This document shows positions 28,229 to 38,519 of a DNA stretch of 64,000 nucleotides, one piece after another. The notes under the pieces are model-generated. The model was not told the origin of the DNA and did not search any database. It saw nothing but the letters and a program-made list of their open reading frames with translations. Numbering within the stretch: position 1 is the stretch's first letter; each line of letters begins with the position of its first letter. Source of the stretch: Candidatus Cloacimonadota bacterium (lineage in GTDB: Bacteria > Cloacimonadota > Cloacimonadia > Cloacimonadales > Cloacimonadaceae); assembly GCA_023392795.1 (NCBI GenBank), contig JAEWNJ010000101.1, positions 1 through 64,000 of the forward strand, given 5' to 3'. A program made the translations under genes and the position numbers.

Positions 28229-28632
28229 AAGAACGCACCCTGCTGCTGATCAAACCAAATGCCGTGAGGGCTCGGCATGCGGGTGAGATCATCAGCATTA
28301 TCGAGAGGGAGGGCTTTGATATCCTAAAGGCCATGATCTTTCGTTTTGATTCTGACTTGAGCAGGAGATTCTATGTGGATCATTTGGGCAAGGAATTCTA
28401 TCCCCGGCTGGAGGAGTTTATGTGCTCAGGAGTGTCCTGGGCACTGGTCTTGGAAAGGGAAAACGCAGTGCACAAGCTGAGGGACTTACTGGGCGATATA
28501 ATCCCCGAAAAGCGTCTGCCGGGTACTATCCGGGCTCTTTATGGCGAGGGCATCACGGATAATGGTGCGCATGGATCAGATTGCCCCCAGAGCGCGATCC
28601 GTGAGATTGGGGTTATCTTTGGTTCCCAATAG
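28225..28632 (+). CDS. ndk: Nucleoside diphosphate kinase
   Basis: 135 residues. It phosphorylates NDPs to NTPs through a phosphohistidine. KERTLLLIKPNAV at the start, RLPGTIRALYGE and the catalytic His116 in NGAHGSDCP (usually NxxHGSDS; the Ala before His and the final Cys are unusual). Length is as expected. It overlaps both neighbours, the downstream one on the same strand. Confidence 0.94.
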   Translation: MKERTLLLIKPNAVRARHAGEIISIIEREGFDILKAMIFRFDSDLSRRFYVDHLGKEFYPRLEEFMCSGVSWALVLERENAVHKLRDLLGDIIPEKRLPGTIRALYGEGITDNGAHGSDCPQSAIREIGVIFGSQ

Positions 28633-29095
28633 TATCACTCTTACAGTACCAGTGCTGTCCTCGGAGGAATACCCCGGTAGCGCATACTTTATCTTCGATA
28701 TCGATCTGCAAAAGGTGTTTGGTAAAAAAGGGCGTGTGCCTGTACTCATCACCATCGATGGCCATGCTTTCCGCAGTTCCATCGCTAAATATGCCGGCTA
28801 TCCGCCGATGATGGTTTTCAACAAACAGATGCGAGCGGCTACTAGTTATGATGTCGGCGATACCGTTACTTTGAGGCTGGATCACGATCTTGAACTGCGC
28901 AAAGCCGAGATCCCTGAAGACGTAGATAATGCTTTGAAGGCGGCCGGGTTGGGTGATATGTTGGATCGTCTATCCTATACCCATCAAAAGGAGTATATGG
29001 ACTGGATTATGGATGCCAAGAAACCAGAGACGAGGCAACGACGCATCGCCAGGATGCTGGATGAGCTTCAGAAGTCCAACGCAAAGCCCAGGTAG
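28601..29095 (+). CDS. DUF1905 / YdeI-like protein
   Basis: Up to ~165 residues. The first ~85 match DUF1905 (SAYFIFDIDLQKVFGKKGRVPVLITIDGHAFR, then KQMRAATSYDVGDTV). The C-terminal ~70 match the YdeI/OmpD-associated tail (EIPEDVDNALKAAG, then LSYTHQKEYMDWI and KPETRQRRIARM). The start is uncertain: the frame is open from an ATG at 28541, but homology begins near 28630, so GTG 28601 or TTG 28619 are more likely. Role unknown. The 3' end overlaps the convergent kinase-like gene by 28 bases. Confidence 0.75.
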   Translation: MRLGLSLVPNSITLTVPVLSSEEYPGSAYFIFDIDLQKVFGKKGRVPVLITIDGHAFRSSIAKYAGYPPMMVFNKQMRAATSYDVGDTVTLRLDHDLELRKAEIPEDVDNALKAAGLGDMLDRLSYTHQKEYMDWIMDAKKPETRQRRIARMLDELQKSNAKPR

Positions 29096-30051
29096 GGCGT
29101 CCCTTCCAGTATTTCCCGCTTGAATTGCTGGAGATATCGGGGATTCTGTTCGCTAATCTGCCCGTAAAAAACCGTATACATGATCATCCGGCGATAGTTT
29201 ATAAACAATTCGATATCCATGATCTCGCTTTCAGGCAGCTTGTATTCACTTCTGTAGGCCTTCATGAAGGGGCGCAAGAACAATTCCCTCAGATCGGTAC
29301 GCGGTACCTGATGCTTGCTATGAAAACAGGCCCGTGAGTATTCACTGTAGATGCAAATGGCCACATCGGTAGCGAAGAAATGCAGGCCGGACACGTCGAA
29401 ATCAAGTAAGCTGAGCCTGGATCCGCTCTGGATGATGTTGTGGGGATGGGGATCATTGTGGATGAAGCCGTGTGTGCTTCTGTCAAAGCTCCGTTCATCC
29501 AGCTTTGCGTGAATCTCGAACCAGGCCTGACGCACGTCCGGATCTGGATTCATGCTGCCCAGGATTTCTTTTTCCCTTTTGCGAGAAAGGACCTGCCCTT
29601 CCGGATTCATGCTTTCGTGCCAGAGGGGATACTCAGTGGCCAGTTTGTGGCATTTGCCCAGCATCGTTCCCCAGTTTGTATAAAATGAACTTAAAACCTG
29701 TGGATGTAGATCCGCAAGAGTATGGCCTTCCAACTTTTGCCAGGCATAGCAGAGGTAGCAGTGCCCGTCATCGTCCAGTACCTCGACCAGATCATCATTG
29801 ATGCTGGGGATGGGGCAGAGGCAAGGGATGCCATTATCGCTCAAGTATCGGGCAAAAGCCATGCGAAGTTTTGTGCCAGTAAGCGATTGATCATCATGGG
29901 CTTCCATAAACTTCAACATCAGGTTCTGCTGCTGATGATGGTAGATAGTGCCATCAGACCAATCGTGACCCCCGGCATAGTATTCGGGATCATCAGGGCA
30001 GGAAAAGAGTCTGGCAGCTTCACTGATCAGAGTGGGGGAGGGCTTTCTCAT
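29068..30051 (-). CDS. Aminoglycoside phosphotransferase-family (APH) kinase-like protein
   Basis: 327 residues of the APH/choline-kinase fold. The catalytic loop is FIHNDPHPHNII (HxDxxxxN) and the metal-binding motif is LLDFDVSG (DxD). An N-terminal Lys-containing lobe is present (NLMLKFMEA). Such enzymes phosphorylate small molecules such as homoserine, choline, sugars or antibiotics; the substrate cannot be read here. It lies 21 bases downstream of tRNA-Ser on the same strand and has no obvious promoter of its own. Confidence 0.82.
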   Translation of the reverse strand: MRKPSPTLISEAARLFSCPDDPEYYAGGHDWSDGTIYHHQQQNLMLKFMEAHDDQSLTGTKLRMAFARYLSDNGIPCLCPIPSINDDLVEVLDDDGHCYLCYAWQKLEGHTLADLHPQVLSSFYTNWGTMLGKCHKLATEYPLWHESMNPEGQVLSRKREKEILGSMNPDPDVRQAWFEIHAKLDERSFDRSTHGFIHNDPHPHNIIQSGSRLSLLDFDVSGLHFFATDVAICIYSEYSRACFHSKHQVPRTDLRELFLRPFMKAYRSEYKLPESEIMDIELFINYRRMIMYTVFYGQISEQNPRYLQQFKREILEGTPYLGFALDF

Positions 30052-30072
30052 TTCTTACATCCCAGGATAAAG

Positions 30073-30162
<90 letters not shown>

Positions 30163-30173
30163 GCATGGTGAGT

Positions 30174-30617
30174 TCAACGTTTATTTCTAAAGAAATCTGT
30201 CAAGATCAAAGCACACTGAGCGCCCAGGACCCCGCGTTTGATCTCAGGATGGTGATTGAAGCTCTTATCCAGTAGAGTTTGATATATGGAACCCGATGCG
30301 CCGGCTTTAGGATCGCTGCAGCCATAGACCACTCTGCCGACTCTGGAAAGAATGATCATTCCGCTGCACATCAGGCAAGGCTCGAGTGTTACATATAATG
30401 TGCAGTCTTGCAGATACTTCAATCCCATACTCTGGGCAGAATCCAGGATCAGCTTCTCAGCGTGTCCCAAGGGACTGTTTAACTGTCTGGTGCGGTTATG
30501 GTTCTGGATGACCACTACGCCGTCACGTACCAGGCAAGCACCCACGGGGATCTCGTCCTCAGTCAGCGCCAACCGCGCTTCATCAAGGGCGATATTCATG
30601 AACAGCTCATCGTTCAT
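30174..30617 (-). CDS. tadA: tRNA-specific adenosine deaminase
   Basis: 147 residues from the ATG at 30617, which overlaps the previous stop as ATGA; the frame runs 17 codons further up but inside the neighbouring gene. It deaminates the wobble adenosine of tRNA-Arg(ACG) to inosine. Zinc ligands and catalytic Glu: GHAEKLIL and EPCLMCSGMI. MNIALDEARLALTEDEIPVGA is the family start. It is the last protein gene of the long - strand operon before the tRNA. Confidence 0.93.
   Translation of the reverse strand: MNDELFMNIALDEARLALTEDEIPVGACLVRDGVVVIQNHNRTRQLNSPLGHAEKLILDSAQSMGLKYLQDCTLYVTLEPCLMCSGMIILSRVGRVVYGCSDPKAGASGSIYQTLLDKSFNHHPEIKRGVLGAQCALILTDFFRNKR
30175..30203 (-). promoter_or_regulatory. 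Promoter candidate for tRNA-Ser inside the 3' end of tadA
   Basis: TTGACA (30198-30203), 17 bases, ACGTTG (30175-30180) on the - strand; the tRNA begins 12 bases downstream. Confidence 0.55.
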
Positions 30618-32311
30618 GGCGTAACGTATATCTGCACTTTTGCCTTGTTCAGCTTGCCATTCATCCACTCTTCAAACCAATCGGGACTGAGAGTTCTCAC
30701 GAAATACTCCCGGGTAAGCGCGGAATCCGCGGATCTGCCTTCGGAGGGATAAAGCTTGCGAGGGATCACGATGATGCTCTTATCACCCAGTTTGTCCACC
30801 TTGCTTTTCGATCCGGTGAAAGCATGCAAAATGGCGGTATCTAGCTTTTCGCCCTCATAAGTGACTTGAATGCTGCTCTGTGAATACTGCTTTAAAACAT
30901 AATCGGGATGACTGGCGCTTACAGCCAGATCGGGATGTTCGTGCAGCCATTTTTCCGCATTTTGGGAAGCAATCTGAAGCTGGCGTGTTCTTTGCAACTC
31001 CGCTGCAATGCTGTCCCTCAGCTCACTGAAGGGTTGTGCGCGATTTACTTGATTCTCGGTGAGCTGAGCCACAATCCAGCTCCCCGTGGCGGGTGAATAC
31101 ACAGGATCGAGGAAGTCACCCTTCTTATGCTTCATCAGAGAGGCTTCGATGGTACTGATGACCAGTGGATCGGTAACCCAATTCTCGCCAGGGCGAACTT
31201 TATCAGTTTGGTAGAGTTGGGCGTTCAATTCTGTAGCTGCATCCTTCATGCCCAGGCTTCGCGCCAGACTTTGCGCACCCAGGGCGCGGCTGTGTTGCGC
31301 GTTTACTGTGGTGGGCGAGATCACGGGGGGAATCTGCAGCATGCGGTAGTTGATCATGGATTTGGTGCGTTGGAGCTTCTGATAGATGAAAAAGCCGTTG
31401 TCGTGCCGGATCAGCTTACTCTGCGCGTTTTCAGGCAAAGGTTCGAGGATCGCCAGCACCTGGGGATCCACATTCTCTACTCTCACGAAGTCTGATTCGA
31501 TCACCCGCAGTCCGCTCATATAGTCACTGCGTTTGGTTACGGCCGTCGCGAAGCTCATGCCATGGCTGATCTCTTTATAGATGCTGTCTGCAACGCTTTG
31601 CGTGTACTCAAAATCCTCTCCCTGAAGTACGATGGGGATGCTGAAGTAAGCCACAGAATAAAGAGGCTCGAGAGCATATTTCTGGATGTTTTGCTGATAG
31701 TAATCCCTCAGTTCTGTCTCACTCAATATGGCAGGTGTGTGGTCGGGATCAAAGACCAGGAGGTCAAAATCCAGCCTTCCGCCGATGATCTCAGCGAATC
31801 TGGTTTTGGTCTTTTTGTCCAGCAGTTCATCATCGATGATGCGAGGTTTAAGCTTCTGTAGAGGAATGTAGTCTTCCAAAAAGCGTTTGCGTAATGTGCT
31901 CATATTCACTGGTTTATCATGGTTCAAGGATTGCAGGTAGAGTTCGCGGTCAAACTTGCCTTCGGTCATAAAGACATCCGATCCGAGGATAAATGCAGGG
32001 ATGTTCTTGCTCAGAGTATCGATCACCTCCGCCTGGCTGACGGTGATCCGGTATTCCTTGTAGTATTCATTCAGAATCACGCGCATCGAGAGATTGCGCC
32101 AGGTATCCTTGAAGATCAGTTGCTTTTCCGAGTCGTCGGGGGGGCGATTGGTAATGCTGCGAAAGTCGATGGTATTGCTCTGCAGGGCGCGGATGTATTC
32201 AGGATAAGAGATTCTCGTGCCATTGATGATTCCCGCGCTTTCGCCCCGGGGACCGGAGCATGATACCAGCAGCAAGCTGCTACAGATGATGGTAAAAAGT
32301 AGGCGTTTCAT
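30614..32311 (-). CDS. PpiD/SurA-like peptidyl-prolyl isomerase lipoprotein
   Basis: 565 residues with signal peptide and lipobox LLLVSC (Cys ~18). It has an N-terminal SurA_N-type helical chaperone region (~25-165) and a middle PPIC-like region around FSELRDSIAAEL and WIVAQLTENQ, but the parvulin core is hard to delimit by eye. Such lipoproteins fold outer-membrane and secreted proteins in the periplasm. It is coupled by ATGA overlaps to mutS upstream and tadA downstream. Confidence 0.78.
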   Translation of the reverse strand: MKRLLFTIICSSLLLVSCSGPRGESAGIINGTRISYPEYIRALQSNTIDFRSITNRPPDDSEKQLIFKDTWRNLSMRVILNEYYKEYRITVSQAEVIDTLSKNIPAFILGSDVFMTEGKFDRELYLQSLNHDKPVNMSTLRKRFLEDYIPLQKLKPRIIDDELLDKKTKTRFAEIIGGRLDFDLLVFDPDHTPAILSETELRDYYQQNIQKYALEPLYSVAYFSIPIVLQGEDFEYTQSVADSIYKEISHGMSFATAVTKRSDYMSGLRVIESDFVRVENVDPQVLAILEPLPENAQSKLIRHDNGFFIYQKLQRTKSMINYRMLQIPPVISPTTVNAQHSRALGAQSLARSLGMKDAATELNAQLYQTDKVRPGENWVTDPLVISTIEASLMKHKKGDFLDPVYSPATGSWIVAQLTENQVNRAQPFSELRDSIAAELQRTRQLQIASQNAEKWLHEHPDLAVSASHPDYVLKQYSQSSIQVTYEGEKLDTAILHAFTGSKSKVDKLGDKSIIVIPRKLYPSEGRSADSALTREYFVRTLSPDWFEEWMNGKLNKAKVQIYVTP

Positions 32312-34938
32312 GTTTCTCCCAAAATTTCGTTCTGAAGCTCAGAGAGGATTTTCCAGGCCTCGATGGGGCTGAGGGATTCCAGTTCTAGCTCCTTCAGTTT
32401 GGCGATGATTCCTTCATGTTCATTGGCTTTATCTATCATCACTTCAAAGATTTCCAATTGCCCCGCGCTTTTGCTCAGCTTCTTGCGCAATGTAGCGCTG
32501 AGCCCCTGGGGGCTGATCTCGTGTTCTTCCAGGTTTTTTAGAATCTCCGAGGCGCGTCGGATCACCTTTTGGGGCACTCCAGCCAGCCTGGCCACCTGGA
32601 TGCCGTAGCTTTGATCTGCCCCGCCTCGCTCGATCTTGCGCACGAAGATCATATTGTCGTTGTATAGCTTCACTGCCACGTTGTAGTTCTTGATTTCGGG
32701 ATAGATGTTTTCCAGCTCGGTTAGTTCGTGATAATGCGTGGCAAAAAGGGTCAAGGCTCCGATCTGGCGATGGATTTGTTCGATGATTGCCCAGGCCAGG
32801 CTAAGGCCATCAAATGTGGATGTGCCGCGTCCGATCTCATCCAGCAGGATCAGAGACTCCGCAGAAGCTGAATTCAGGATATTGGCGGTCTCGATCATTT
32901 CCACCAGGAAAGTGCTCTGTCCCTGAGCCAGATTGTCCGAAGCGCCCACACGGGTAAAGACGCGGTCAAAGATGGGCAGGCTCATCGCATCGGCGGGGAC
33001 AAAAGACCCCATTTGTGCCATGATCACCAGTAAGCCCACCTGCCTTAGGTAAGTTGATTTACCGGCCATGTTAGGCCCTGTGATAAGGGCTACAGTGGTT
33101 TGTGGGAAATCCAGTTCGGTGCTGTTTGGGATAAACTCAGCTTCACCCATCAGCTTCTCAATCACAGGATGGCGTCCCGCTACAATCTTCAAAGCGCGAT
33201 CATCGCTAAACTCTGGGCGGCAATAGCGGTTTTGCCATGCCAGAAAAGCCAGGGCGCTATAGACATCGATCTGAGCTATAGTCTCTGAAAGCTGTTGTAA
33301 ACGGGGCAATTCACGTGCCAGATCCCCTCGGAGCTCTTTGTACAGTTCATATTCCAAATTCTTGCTCTTCTCTTCGCTGGAGAGCACTTTCGCCTCAAAT
33401 TCCTTCAGGCGGGGCGAGATATAGCGCACGGCATTGGCAAGGCTTTGCTTGGCGATGTAGTAATCCGGAACCTTGCTCACATGGGCATTGCCGATCTCCA
33501 GGTAATAGCCGAAGACTCTATTGTAGCCGATCTTGAGTGTGGATATACCGGTCTTTTGCCGTTCGTCCTCTTCCAGACGGGCAATCCAGGTCTTGGTATC
33601 GTGAATGATGTCCAATAGCTCGTCCAGATCGGGATTGTAACCATGCCGAAGGATGTTCCCTTCCGTGATCGTCGTGGGAGGAGAATCTTGGATCGCATTC
33701 TCGATCCTGGCAGAAATGTCCTCAAATCCGCTCAGCAATTCCAGCCAGTTTTCATACAGAGGGTTTTGCTGCGAGGATAATAGCTTCTTCAAGTCAGCCG
33801 CGCTGATCAGATAGCTGTCCAGGGCCAGTAGCTCCCGGGGATTGATCCTGAGTGAACCCAAGCGGGAAACGATGCGGGAGATATCGCCGATCTCCTTCAG
33901 TTTCTTTCTTATCTCTTTCAGGTAGGCGGATTGTTCGATGAATGCGGCGATCAGGTTTTGCCGGGCGAGGATGTCTACTACATTGATCAGGGGATGCGTT
34001 AGCCATTCCGAGAGCAGGCGCGCGCCCATGGGGGTCTCAGTTTGATCGATCACGCTTAGCAAACTGCCGTGTTTGCTCCCATAACGGATGCTGCGGCTGA
34101 GTTCCAGATTGCGCCGGCTGATCTCGTCCAACTGCATGAATTGCGATAGGGAATAGTAGTGTAGGGCTGTGATGTGGGTCAGAGGCACCTGATAGAGACT
34201 CATCACATAGGCCAGAGCTGCTCCCGCGGCTGTCGCCCCATGTGGTTTGTTGTGAGCCCCAAAGGCTTCCAGACTGCTCACGCCAAAGTGCTTTTTCAGC
34301 AGACTGGAAGCTTCTGAAGGTTGAAACTGCCAATTGTCGAATATGCTAAAGGTGGGTTCATAATCCAGCTTCAGGGTCTGGATGTATTCCTTACTGGCCA
34401 GGCTGTCGATGATGATCTCAGCGGGACGCATACGCATGATCTCCCCGCTTAGTTCCTCCGGTACCAATTCCGTGAAGTTAAAATCTCCGGTGGAAAGATC
34501 AAGGCAGGCAAAGCCGGCCTTTCTGCTCTTGTCCCCCAGATACACGCTGCCCAAAAAGACGTGAGCGGAACCTTCCATCAGGTTTTGGTCCAGCACTGCT
34601 CCGGGGGTTATAATCTCGGTAACATCCCGTTTCACCAGTCCCACAGCTTTCTTGGGATCCTCCACTTGCTCGCAGATGGCCACTTTCAGTCCGCTTTTGA
34701 TCAGCTTGTCCAGATAGTTGTCCAGGGCATGGTAGGGGAATCCTGCCAGGGGAACGGGATTATCATCGTTCTTATTGCGTGTGGTGAGGGTGATGTTCAG
34801 GATCTTGGATGCAGTATGCGCATCCTCAAAGAATGTTTCATAAAAATCCCCCATCCGGAAGAGCACCAACTTGTCGGGATGCTTTTCCTTCACGTCGAAG
34901 AACTGACGCAGCATGGGAGTGAGCTTGGTGGTATCCAT
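32308..34938 (-). CDS. mutS: DNA mismatch repair protein MutS
   Basis: 876 residues. It recognises mismatches through the F-x-E motif, visible as F32-Y33-E34 in MGDFYETF. Walker A is TGPNMAGKSTYLRQ near residue 605, followed by ILLDEIGRGTSTFDG (Walker B) and ATHYHELTEL. The domain order and length are those of MutS1. mutL is not in the window. It starts directly at the stop of the SPOR gene. Confidence 0.97.
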   Translation of the reverse strand: MDTTKLTPMLRQFFDVKEKHPDKLVLFRMGDFYETFFEDAHTASKILNITLTTRNKNDDNPVPLAGFPYHALDNYLDKLIKSGLKVAICEQVEDPKKAVGLVKRDVTEIITPGAVLDQNLMEGSAHVFLGSVYLGDKSRKAGFACLDLSTGDFNFTELVPEELSGEIMRMRPAEIIIDSLASKEYIQTLKLDYEPTFSIFDNWQFQPSEASSLLKKHFGVSSLEAFGAHNKPHGATAAGAALAYVMSLYQVPLTHITALHYYSLSQFMQLDEISRRNLELSRSIRYGSKHGSLLSVIDQTETPMGARLLSEWLTHPLINVVDILARQNLIAAFIEQSAYLKEIRKKLKEIGDISRIVSRLGSLRINPRELLALDSYLISAADLKKLLSSQQNPLYENWLELLSGFEDISARIENAIQDSPPTTITEGNILRHGYNPDLDELLDIIHDTKTWIARLEEDERQKTGISTLKIGYNRVFGYYLEIGNAHVSKVPDYYIAKQSLANAVRYISPRLKEFEAKVLSSEEKSKNLEYELYKELRGDLARELPRLQQLSETIAQIDVYSALAFLAWQNRYCRPEFSDDRALKIVAGRHPVIEKLMGEAEFIPNSTELDFPQTTVALITGPNMAGKSTYLRQVGLLVIMAQMGSFVPADAMSLPIFDRVFTRVGASDNLAQGQSTFLVEMIETANILNSASAESLILLDEIGRGTSTFDGLSLAWAIIEQIHRQIGALTLFATHYHELTELENIYPEIKNYNVAVKLYNDNMIFVRKIERGGADQSYGIQVARLAGVPQKVIRRASEILKNLEEHEISPQGLSATLRKKLSKSAGQLEIFEVMIDKANEHEGIIAKLKELELESLSPIEAWKILSELQNEILGET

Positions 34939-36066
34939 TTAGTATTGAACGATAAAGCTATTGATCTCGCTTCTTGCCAGCAGGTCTTTTGCTTTGCCGC
35001 TTTCCTCTTTATCCGTGAAGGGTCCTGCCAGCACCACCCAGGTTTGTTTGCCCTGATGTGTTTCCTCGTAATATACGGCAGGTATCCGCATTTCCCGGAT
35101 GCTGTTTACCAGGCGCCGGGCATTGCTCTCCACGGAAAACCTGCCTGATTGCAGATAGAATCCCGTGTTGGGTTTGGCCAGGATCTTGGTGGGGAGGTTA
35201 GCGTCGATCTTGAAGGCTTCCACAAATACTGATGCAGTAGTATCCTGGGTTCCCGCAGACAGAGTTACTTGAAGGCTGTCACTCAACTCAATCTCCAGCG
35301 GCGTATAAGGATACAAGAAGCTCAGATCCAGGGAGGGTCTCCGGCTTCGCAGGGCAAAGATCTGTTCCTCCACCTGGTATGCCACTTGCGAGTATTTATC
35401 CAGTTCGTAAGCTTCCCGATAGGCAGCGATGGCGTCGCTGAGTTTATCCCGCTTTTCCAGGGTGTAGCCCAGGCGATATAGATAATACTGGCGATCATAC
35501 TTTTTGAGTTTGGTCACTCGTTCCAGAGCCTGCTCTGCCGAGCTGTATTTCTTTTGTTCGAGGTAAACGTCGCTGATGAGATGTAAGGCATTCTCAGCGA
35601 AATCACCTTTTGGGCTCAGACGCAGATAATTCTCGCTATTGGCCACCGCGCCGCTGTAATCATCCATTCCATAAGCCATCACAGCCAGCCAATACATCCT
35701 CTGAGGCAGTTCCGGCGTATTGATCTGACGCAGCAAGGTCCCGGCCTCGGTGTAGTTTCGATCCAGGATCTGAATCTTTGCCGCTTCCAGAAGTGCCATT
35801 TGTCCATATAAAGTCTTGGCGTATCGCTCACCAGCGCGTGAAAAAAGAGCCAGAGCATCTGCCTTGTCTTTCTTGATCACAGCGCCATAATAGGAGATAA
35901 AGGCTCTTTCCTCATCGTTAGATGCTTTGAGCGATGGCAGACGTTCTGTCAGAATGGCAACATCGCCTTTCTGATAGCGGCTTTCCAATTGCTGCAGTTC
36001 CTTACGGATCTCGGCAGAAAGTGCCAGAGCACCCAAGGATAGGAGGATCAGGAGGATTCTACGCAT
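34939..36066 (-). CDS. TPR-repeat and SPOR-domain envelope protein
   Basis: 375 residues with a signal peptide (1-18). Residues ~20-235 are helical repeats of TPR type (YTEAGTLLRQINTPEL, KKYSSAEQALERVTKLKKYDRQ, SDAIAAYREAYELDKYSQ). The last ~75 are a SPOR domain (TGFYLQSGRFSVESNARRL ... TWVVLAGPFTDKEESGKAK), which binds denuded septal peptidoglycan. A cell-division or cell-wall role is inferred. Its start overlaps the end of the U32 peptidase gene. Confidence 0.85.
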   Translation of the reverse strand: MRRILLILLSLGALALSAEIRKELQQLESRYQKGDVAILTERLPSLKASNDEERAFISYYGAVIKKDKADALALFSRAGERYAKTLYGQMALLEAAKIQILDRNYTEAGTLLRQINTPELPQRMYWLAVMAYGMDDYSGAVANSENYLRLSPKGDFAENALHLISDVYLEQKKYSSAEQALERVTKLKKYDRQYYLYRLGYTLEKRDKLSDAIAAYREAYELDKYSQVAYQVEEQIFALRSRRPSLDLSFLYPYTPLEIELSDSLQVTLSAGTQDTTASVFVEAFKIDANLPTKILAKPNTGFYLQSGRFSVESNARRLVNSIREMRIPAVYYEETHQGKQTWVVLAGPFTDKEESGKAKDLLARSEINSFIVQY

Positions 36067-37253
36067 TTTCGGATCAAGCCTCCTTGCAGATTGTTATGCT
36101 CCAGCGGAATACTATACCGATAGTTTGGTCGTGTGGAGCTTACCACATTATCTTCATCGTCATATATCTTATTTACTATCATAGAGATATCATCCTGAAT
36201 ATTGGGATAGATCACCTCGATCCTATCTCCCGGCTCGATCTTGGCCAGAGCATCGAAGTATACTCTATTCCCGCTATGTGCAATTATCTTTCCAATATAC
36301 TCTCTCTTGGAGCTATAACTGCGTTTTTCCTGGCTGATACCCCAGCCGGGATCGCTGAAATCGTAGAAACCGTCCCAATAGCTGCGATGCGATACATTGT
36401 CCAGCTCATTTATCAGCCTTTGCCAGAGCACCTGGTCCTGCGGATCGGCGTCATGCGCTGCGCGATAGAGGCGAGTGATCTGGGCTACGTAGTACAGGCT
36501 TTTCATCCTGCCCTCTATCTTGCCGGCGTCGATGCCAGACGCCTTTAGTTGAGGCACTCTGGGTAGGAGACAAAGGTCTGAAGAGCTGAGTATGTAGCTG
36601 CCGTGATTGTCTTCTTCCAGGGGGAAGTATTCTCCGGGACGGCTCTCTTCGGAAAGCGCCCAGTTCCAGCGGCAGGGATGAGTGCAGGAGCCGGAATTGG
36701 CACTGCGATTGTTCATGTATGCGCTCAGCAGACAGCGTCCCGAGTAGGCAACGCACATCGCCCCATGGACGAAACATTCCAGCTCCAGATCGGGCAGAGC
36801 TTCCTTGATCTGACAAATATCCTGGAAACTCAGCTCACGCGCCGGAACAATGCGCTTGGCGCCCAGATCCCGCCAGAATCTGGCCGCTTCCACATTCGTC
36901 ACATTGGCCTGCGTGCTGATGTGGATGGGTAGTTTACTATGCTGTCTTACGCTGTTGAACACTCCAGGATCTGAAACGATCACGCCATCGATCCCCGTTG
37001 TATCCAGCCACAGCACGAAGTCCCTCAGCTCGCTCAAATCAGCGTTCTTAAGGTACGCATTCAGAGTGAGGTAGAGCTTGGCTCTGTGTTCATGGCAGTA
37101 GGCTGTGGCGAGTGTAAGTTCCTCGCGGCTGAGATTGGTGGCACCGGAGCGCAGTCCAAACTCTTTGAACCCCGTATAGACGGCATCAGCGCCGTACATG
37201 ACGGCATACTTGATCTTCTCAAAATCTCCGCCGGGGGCAGTAATTTCCATCAA
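36048..37253 (-). CDS. U32 family peptidase (TrhP/RlhA-like)
   Basis: 401 residues. APGGDFEKIKYAVMYGADAVYTG at the N-terminus and the iron-sulfur cysteine cluster FVHGAMCVAYSGRCLLS ... GSCTHPCRW (four Cys) are diagnostic. In characterised members these proteins act in RNA hydroxylation (tRNA ho5U34, 23S rRNA) rather than proteolysis, so the peptidase name is historical. It overlaps rho by four bases and the SPOR gene by 19. Confidence 0.92.
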   Translation of the reverse strand: MMEITAPGGDFEKIKYAVMYGADAVYTGFKEFGLRSGATNLSREELTLATAYCHEHRAKLYLTLNAYLKNADLSELRDFVLWLDTTGIDGVIVSDPGVFNSVRQHSKLPIHISTQANVTNVEAARFWRDLGAKRIVPARELSFQDICQIKEALPDLELECFVHGAMCVAYSGRCLLSAYMNNRSANSGSCTHPCRWNWALSEESRPGEYFPLEEDNHGSYILSSSDLCLLPRVPQLKASGIDAGKIEGRMKSLYYVAQITRLYRAAHDADPQDQVLWQRLINELDNVSHRSYWDGFYDFSDPGWGISQEKRSYSSKREYIGKIIAHSGNRVYFDALAKIEPGDRIEVIYPNIQDDISMIVNKIYDDEDNVVSSTRPNYRYSIPLEHNNLQGGLIRKCVESS

Positions 37254-38509
37254 TTGCTCATGGAGTTCAACAGCGAATCGTTGCTTTGCGAGGCCTTCAT
37301 CTGCTTGCGCAGAGTTTCTATGCCCTGGATGGGGCTGATCGTCTTGAGATATTTACGCAGCACATACATGCGGTTGATTTCGTTTTTGGTGAGCAGCAGT
37401 TCTTCACGTCTCGTACCCGATTTAACCAGATCTATGGCAGGATACAGACGCATATCGGAGATACTGCGATCCAGCACCAATTCCATATTTCCCGTACCCT
37501 TGAATTCTTCAAAGATCACCTGATCCATCTTGGATCCGGTGTCGATCAAGGCAGTGGCGATGATGGTGAGGCTGCCGGCTTCTTCGGTATTACGGGCAGC
37601 GCCAAAGAACTTTTTGGGTTTGATCAGGCCGTTGGCATCGATACCACCGGAGAGCACCTTGCCGCTGGAGGGAGTGATGTTGTTGTAAGCTCTGGCCAGA
37701 CGGGTGATGCTATCCAGCACTATCACCACATCTTGCCCCAGCTCTACCATGCGTTTGGATTTCTCCAGGATGATCTCGGCCACATTGGTGTGATTCTTTG
37801 GGGATTCATCAAATGTGGATGAGATCACTTCGCTATTTCCGGGTACCAACACTTTCTTCATCTCGGTTACTTCTTCGGGGCGCTCATCTACCAGCAGCAC
37901 GATCAGATACACTTCGGGGTGATTGCTCAGGATGGCATTGGCGATATCCTGCAACAGAGTGGTCTTACCCGTTCTGGGAGCAGCTACGATCAATCCGCGC
38001 TGACCCTTGCCAACAGGGGTAAACAGGTTGATGATGCGCGTGCTGTAGTTACTGGAATCAAATTCCAGGTTTATGCGTTCGGTTGGGTAGTAAGGGGTAA
38101 GTTCGTCAAAGGTACGCAAGTCTTGCAAGCTGCTCGGGGACATGTAGTTCACCGATTCCACCCGCAGCAGGGCGTAATACTTTTCGCCTTCTTTTGGGGA
38201 ACGTACGGGACCGGAAACCATGTGCCCATTCTTCAAACCAAAGCGTCGGATCTGAGTAAGGGATACATACACATCATCGCGCCCAGGAAGATAGCTGTTA
38301 AGGGGGAAACGCAGGAAGCCAAAGCCGTCTTCCATTATCTCCAGACAGCCTGTCACGAAGGCCAGACCTTCCTGCGCTGCTTGAAACTCTAACATCTTGA
38401 AGATCAGTTCATTGCCTTTATATTGAGAGTAACTTGGTATGCCCATTTTTTTAGCCAGCTTGCTCAGCTGGGTTTGTGTCATTTTAAACAGATCGTCTTC
38501 TATTTGCAT
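37250..38509 (-). CDS. rho: Transcription termination factor Rho
   Basis: 419 residues. Hexameric RNA helicase that ends transcription. N-terminal Rho_N helices ([20 protein letters not shown]), RNA-binding cold-shock domain ([19 protein letters not shown]), Walker [12 protein letters not shown] near 185, [13 protein letters not shown] and [10 protein letters not shown]. Length matches the compact form without inserts. It lies 10 bases after the methyltransferase. Confidence 0.97.
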   Translation of the reverse strand: MQIEDDLFKMTQTQLSKLAKKMGIPSYSQYKGNELIFKMLEFQAAQEGLAFVTGCLEIMEDGFGFLRFPLNSYLPGRDDVYVSLTQIRRFGLKNGHMVSGPVRSPKEGEKYYALLRVESVNYMSPSSLQDLRTFDELTPYYPTERINLEFDSSNYSTRIINLFTPVGKGQRGLIVAAPRTGKTTLLQDIANAILSNHPEVYLIVLLVDERPEEVTEMKKVLVPGNSEVISSTFDESPKNHTNVAEIILEKSKRMVELGQDVVIVLDSITRLARAYNNITPSSGKVLSGGIDANGLIKPKKFFGAARNTEEAGSLTIIATALIDTGSKMDQVIFEEFKGTGNMELVLDRSISDMRLYPAIDLVKSGTRREELLLTKNEINRMYVLRKYLKTISPIQGIETLRKQMKASQSNDSLLNSMSN

Positions 38510-38519
38510 TCTATCTCCT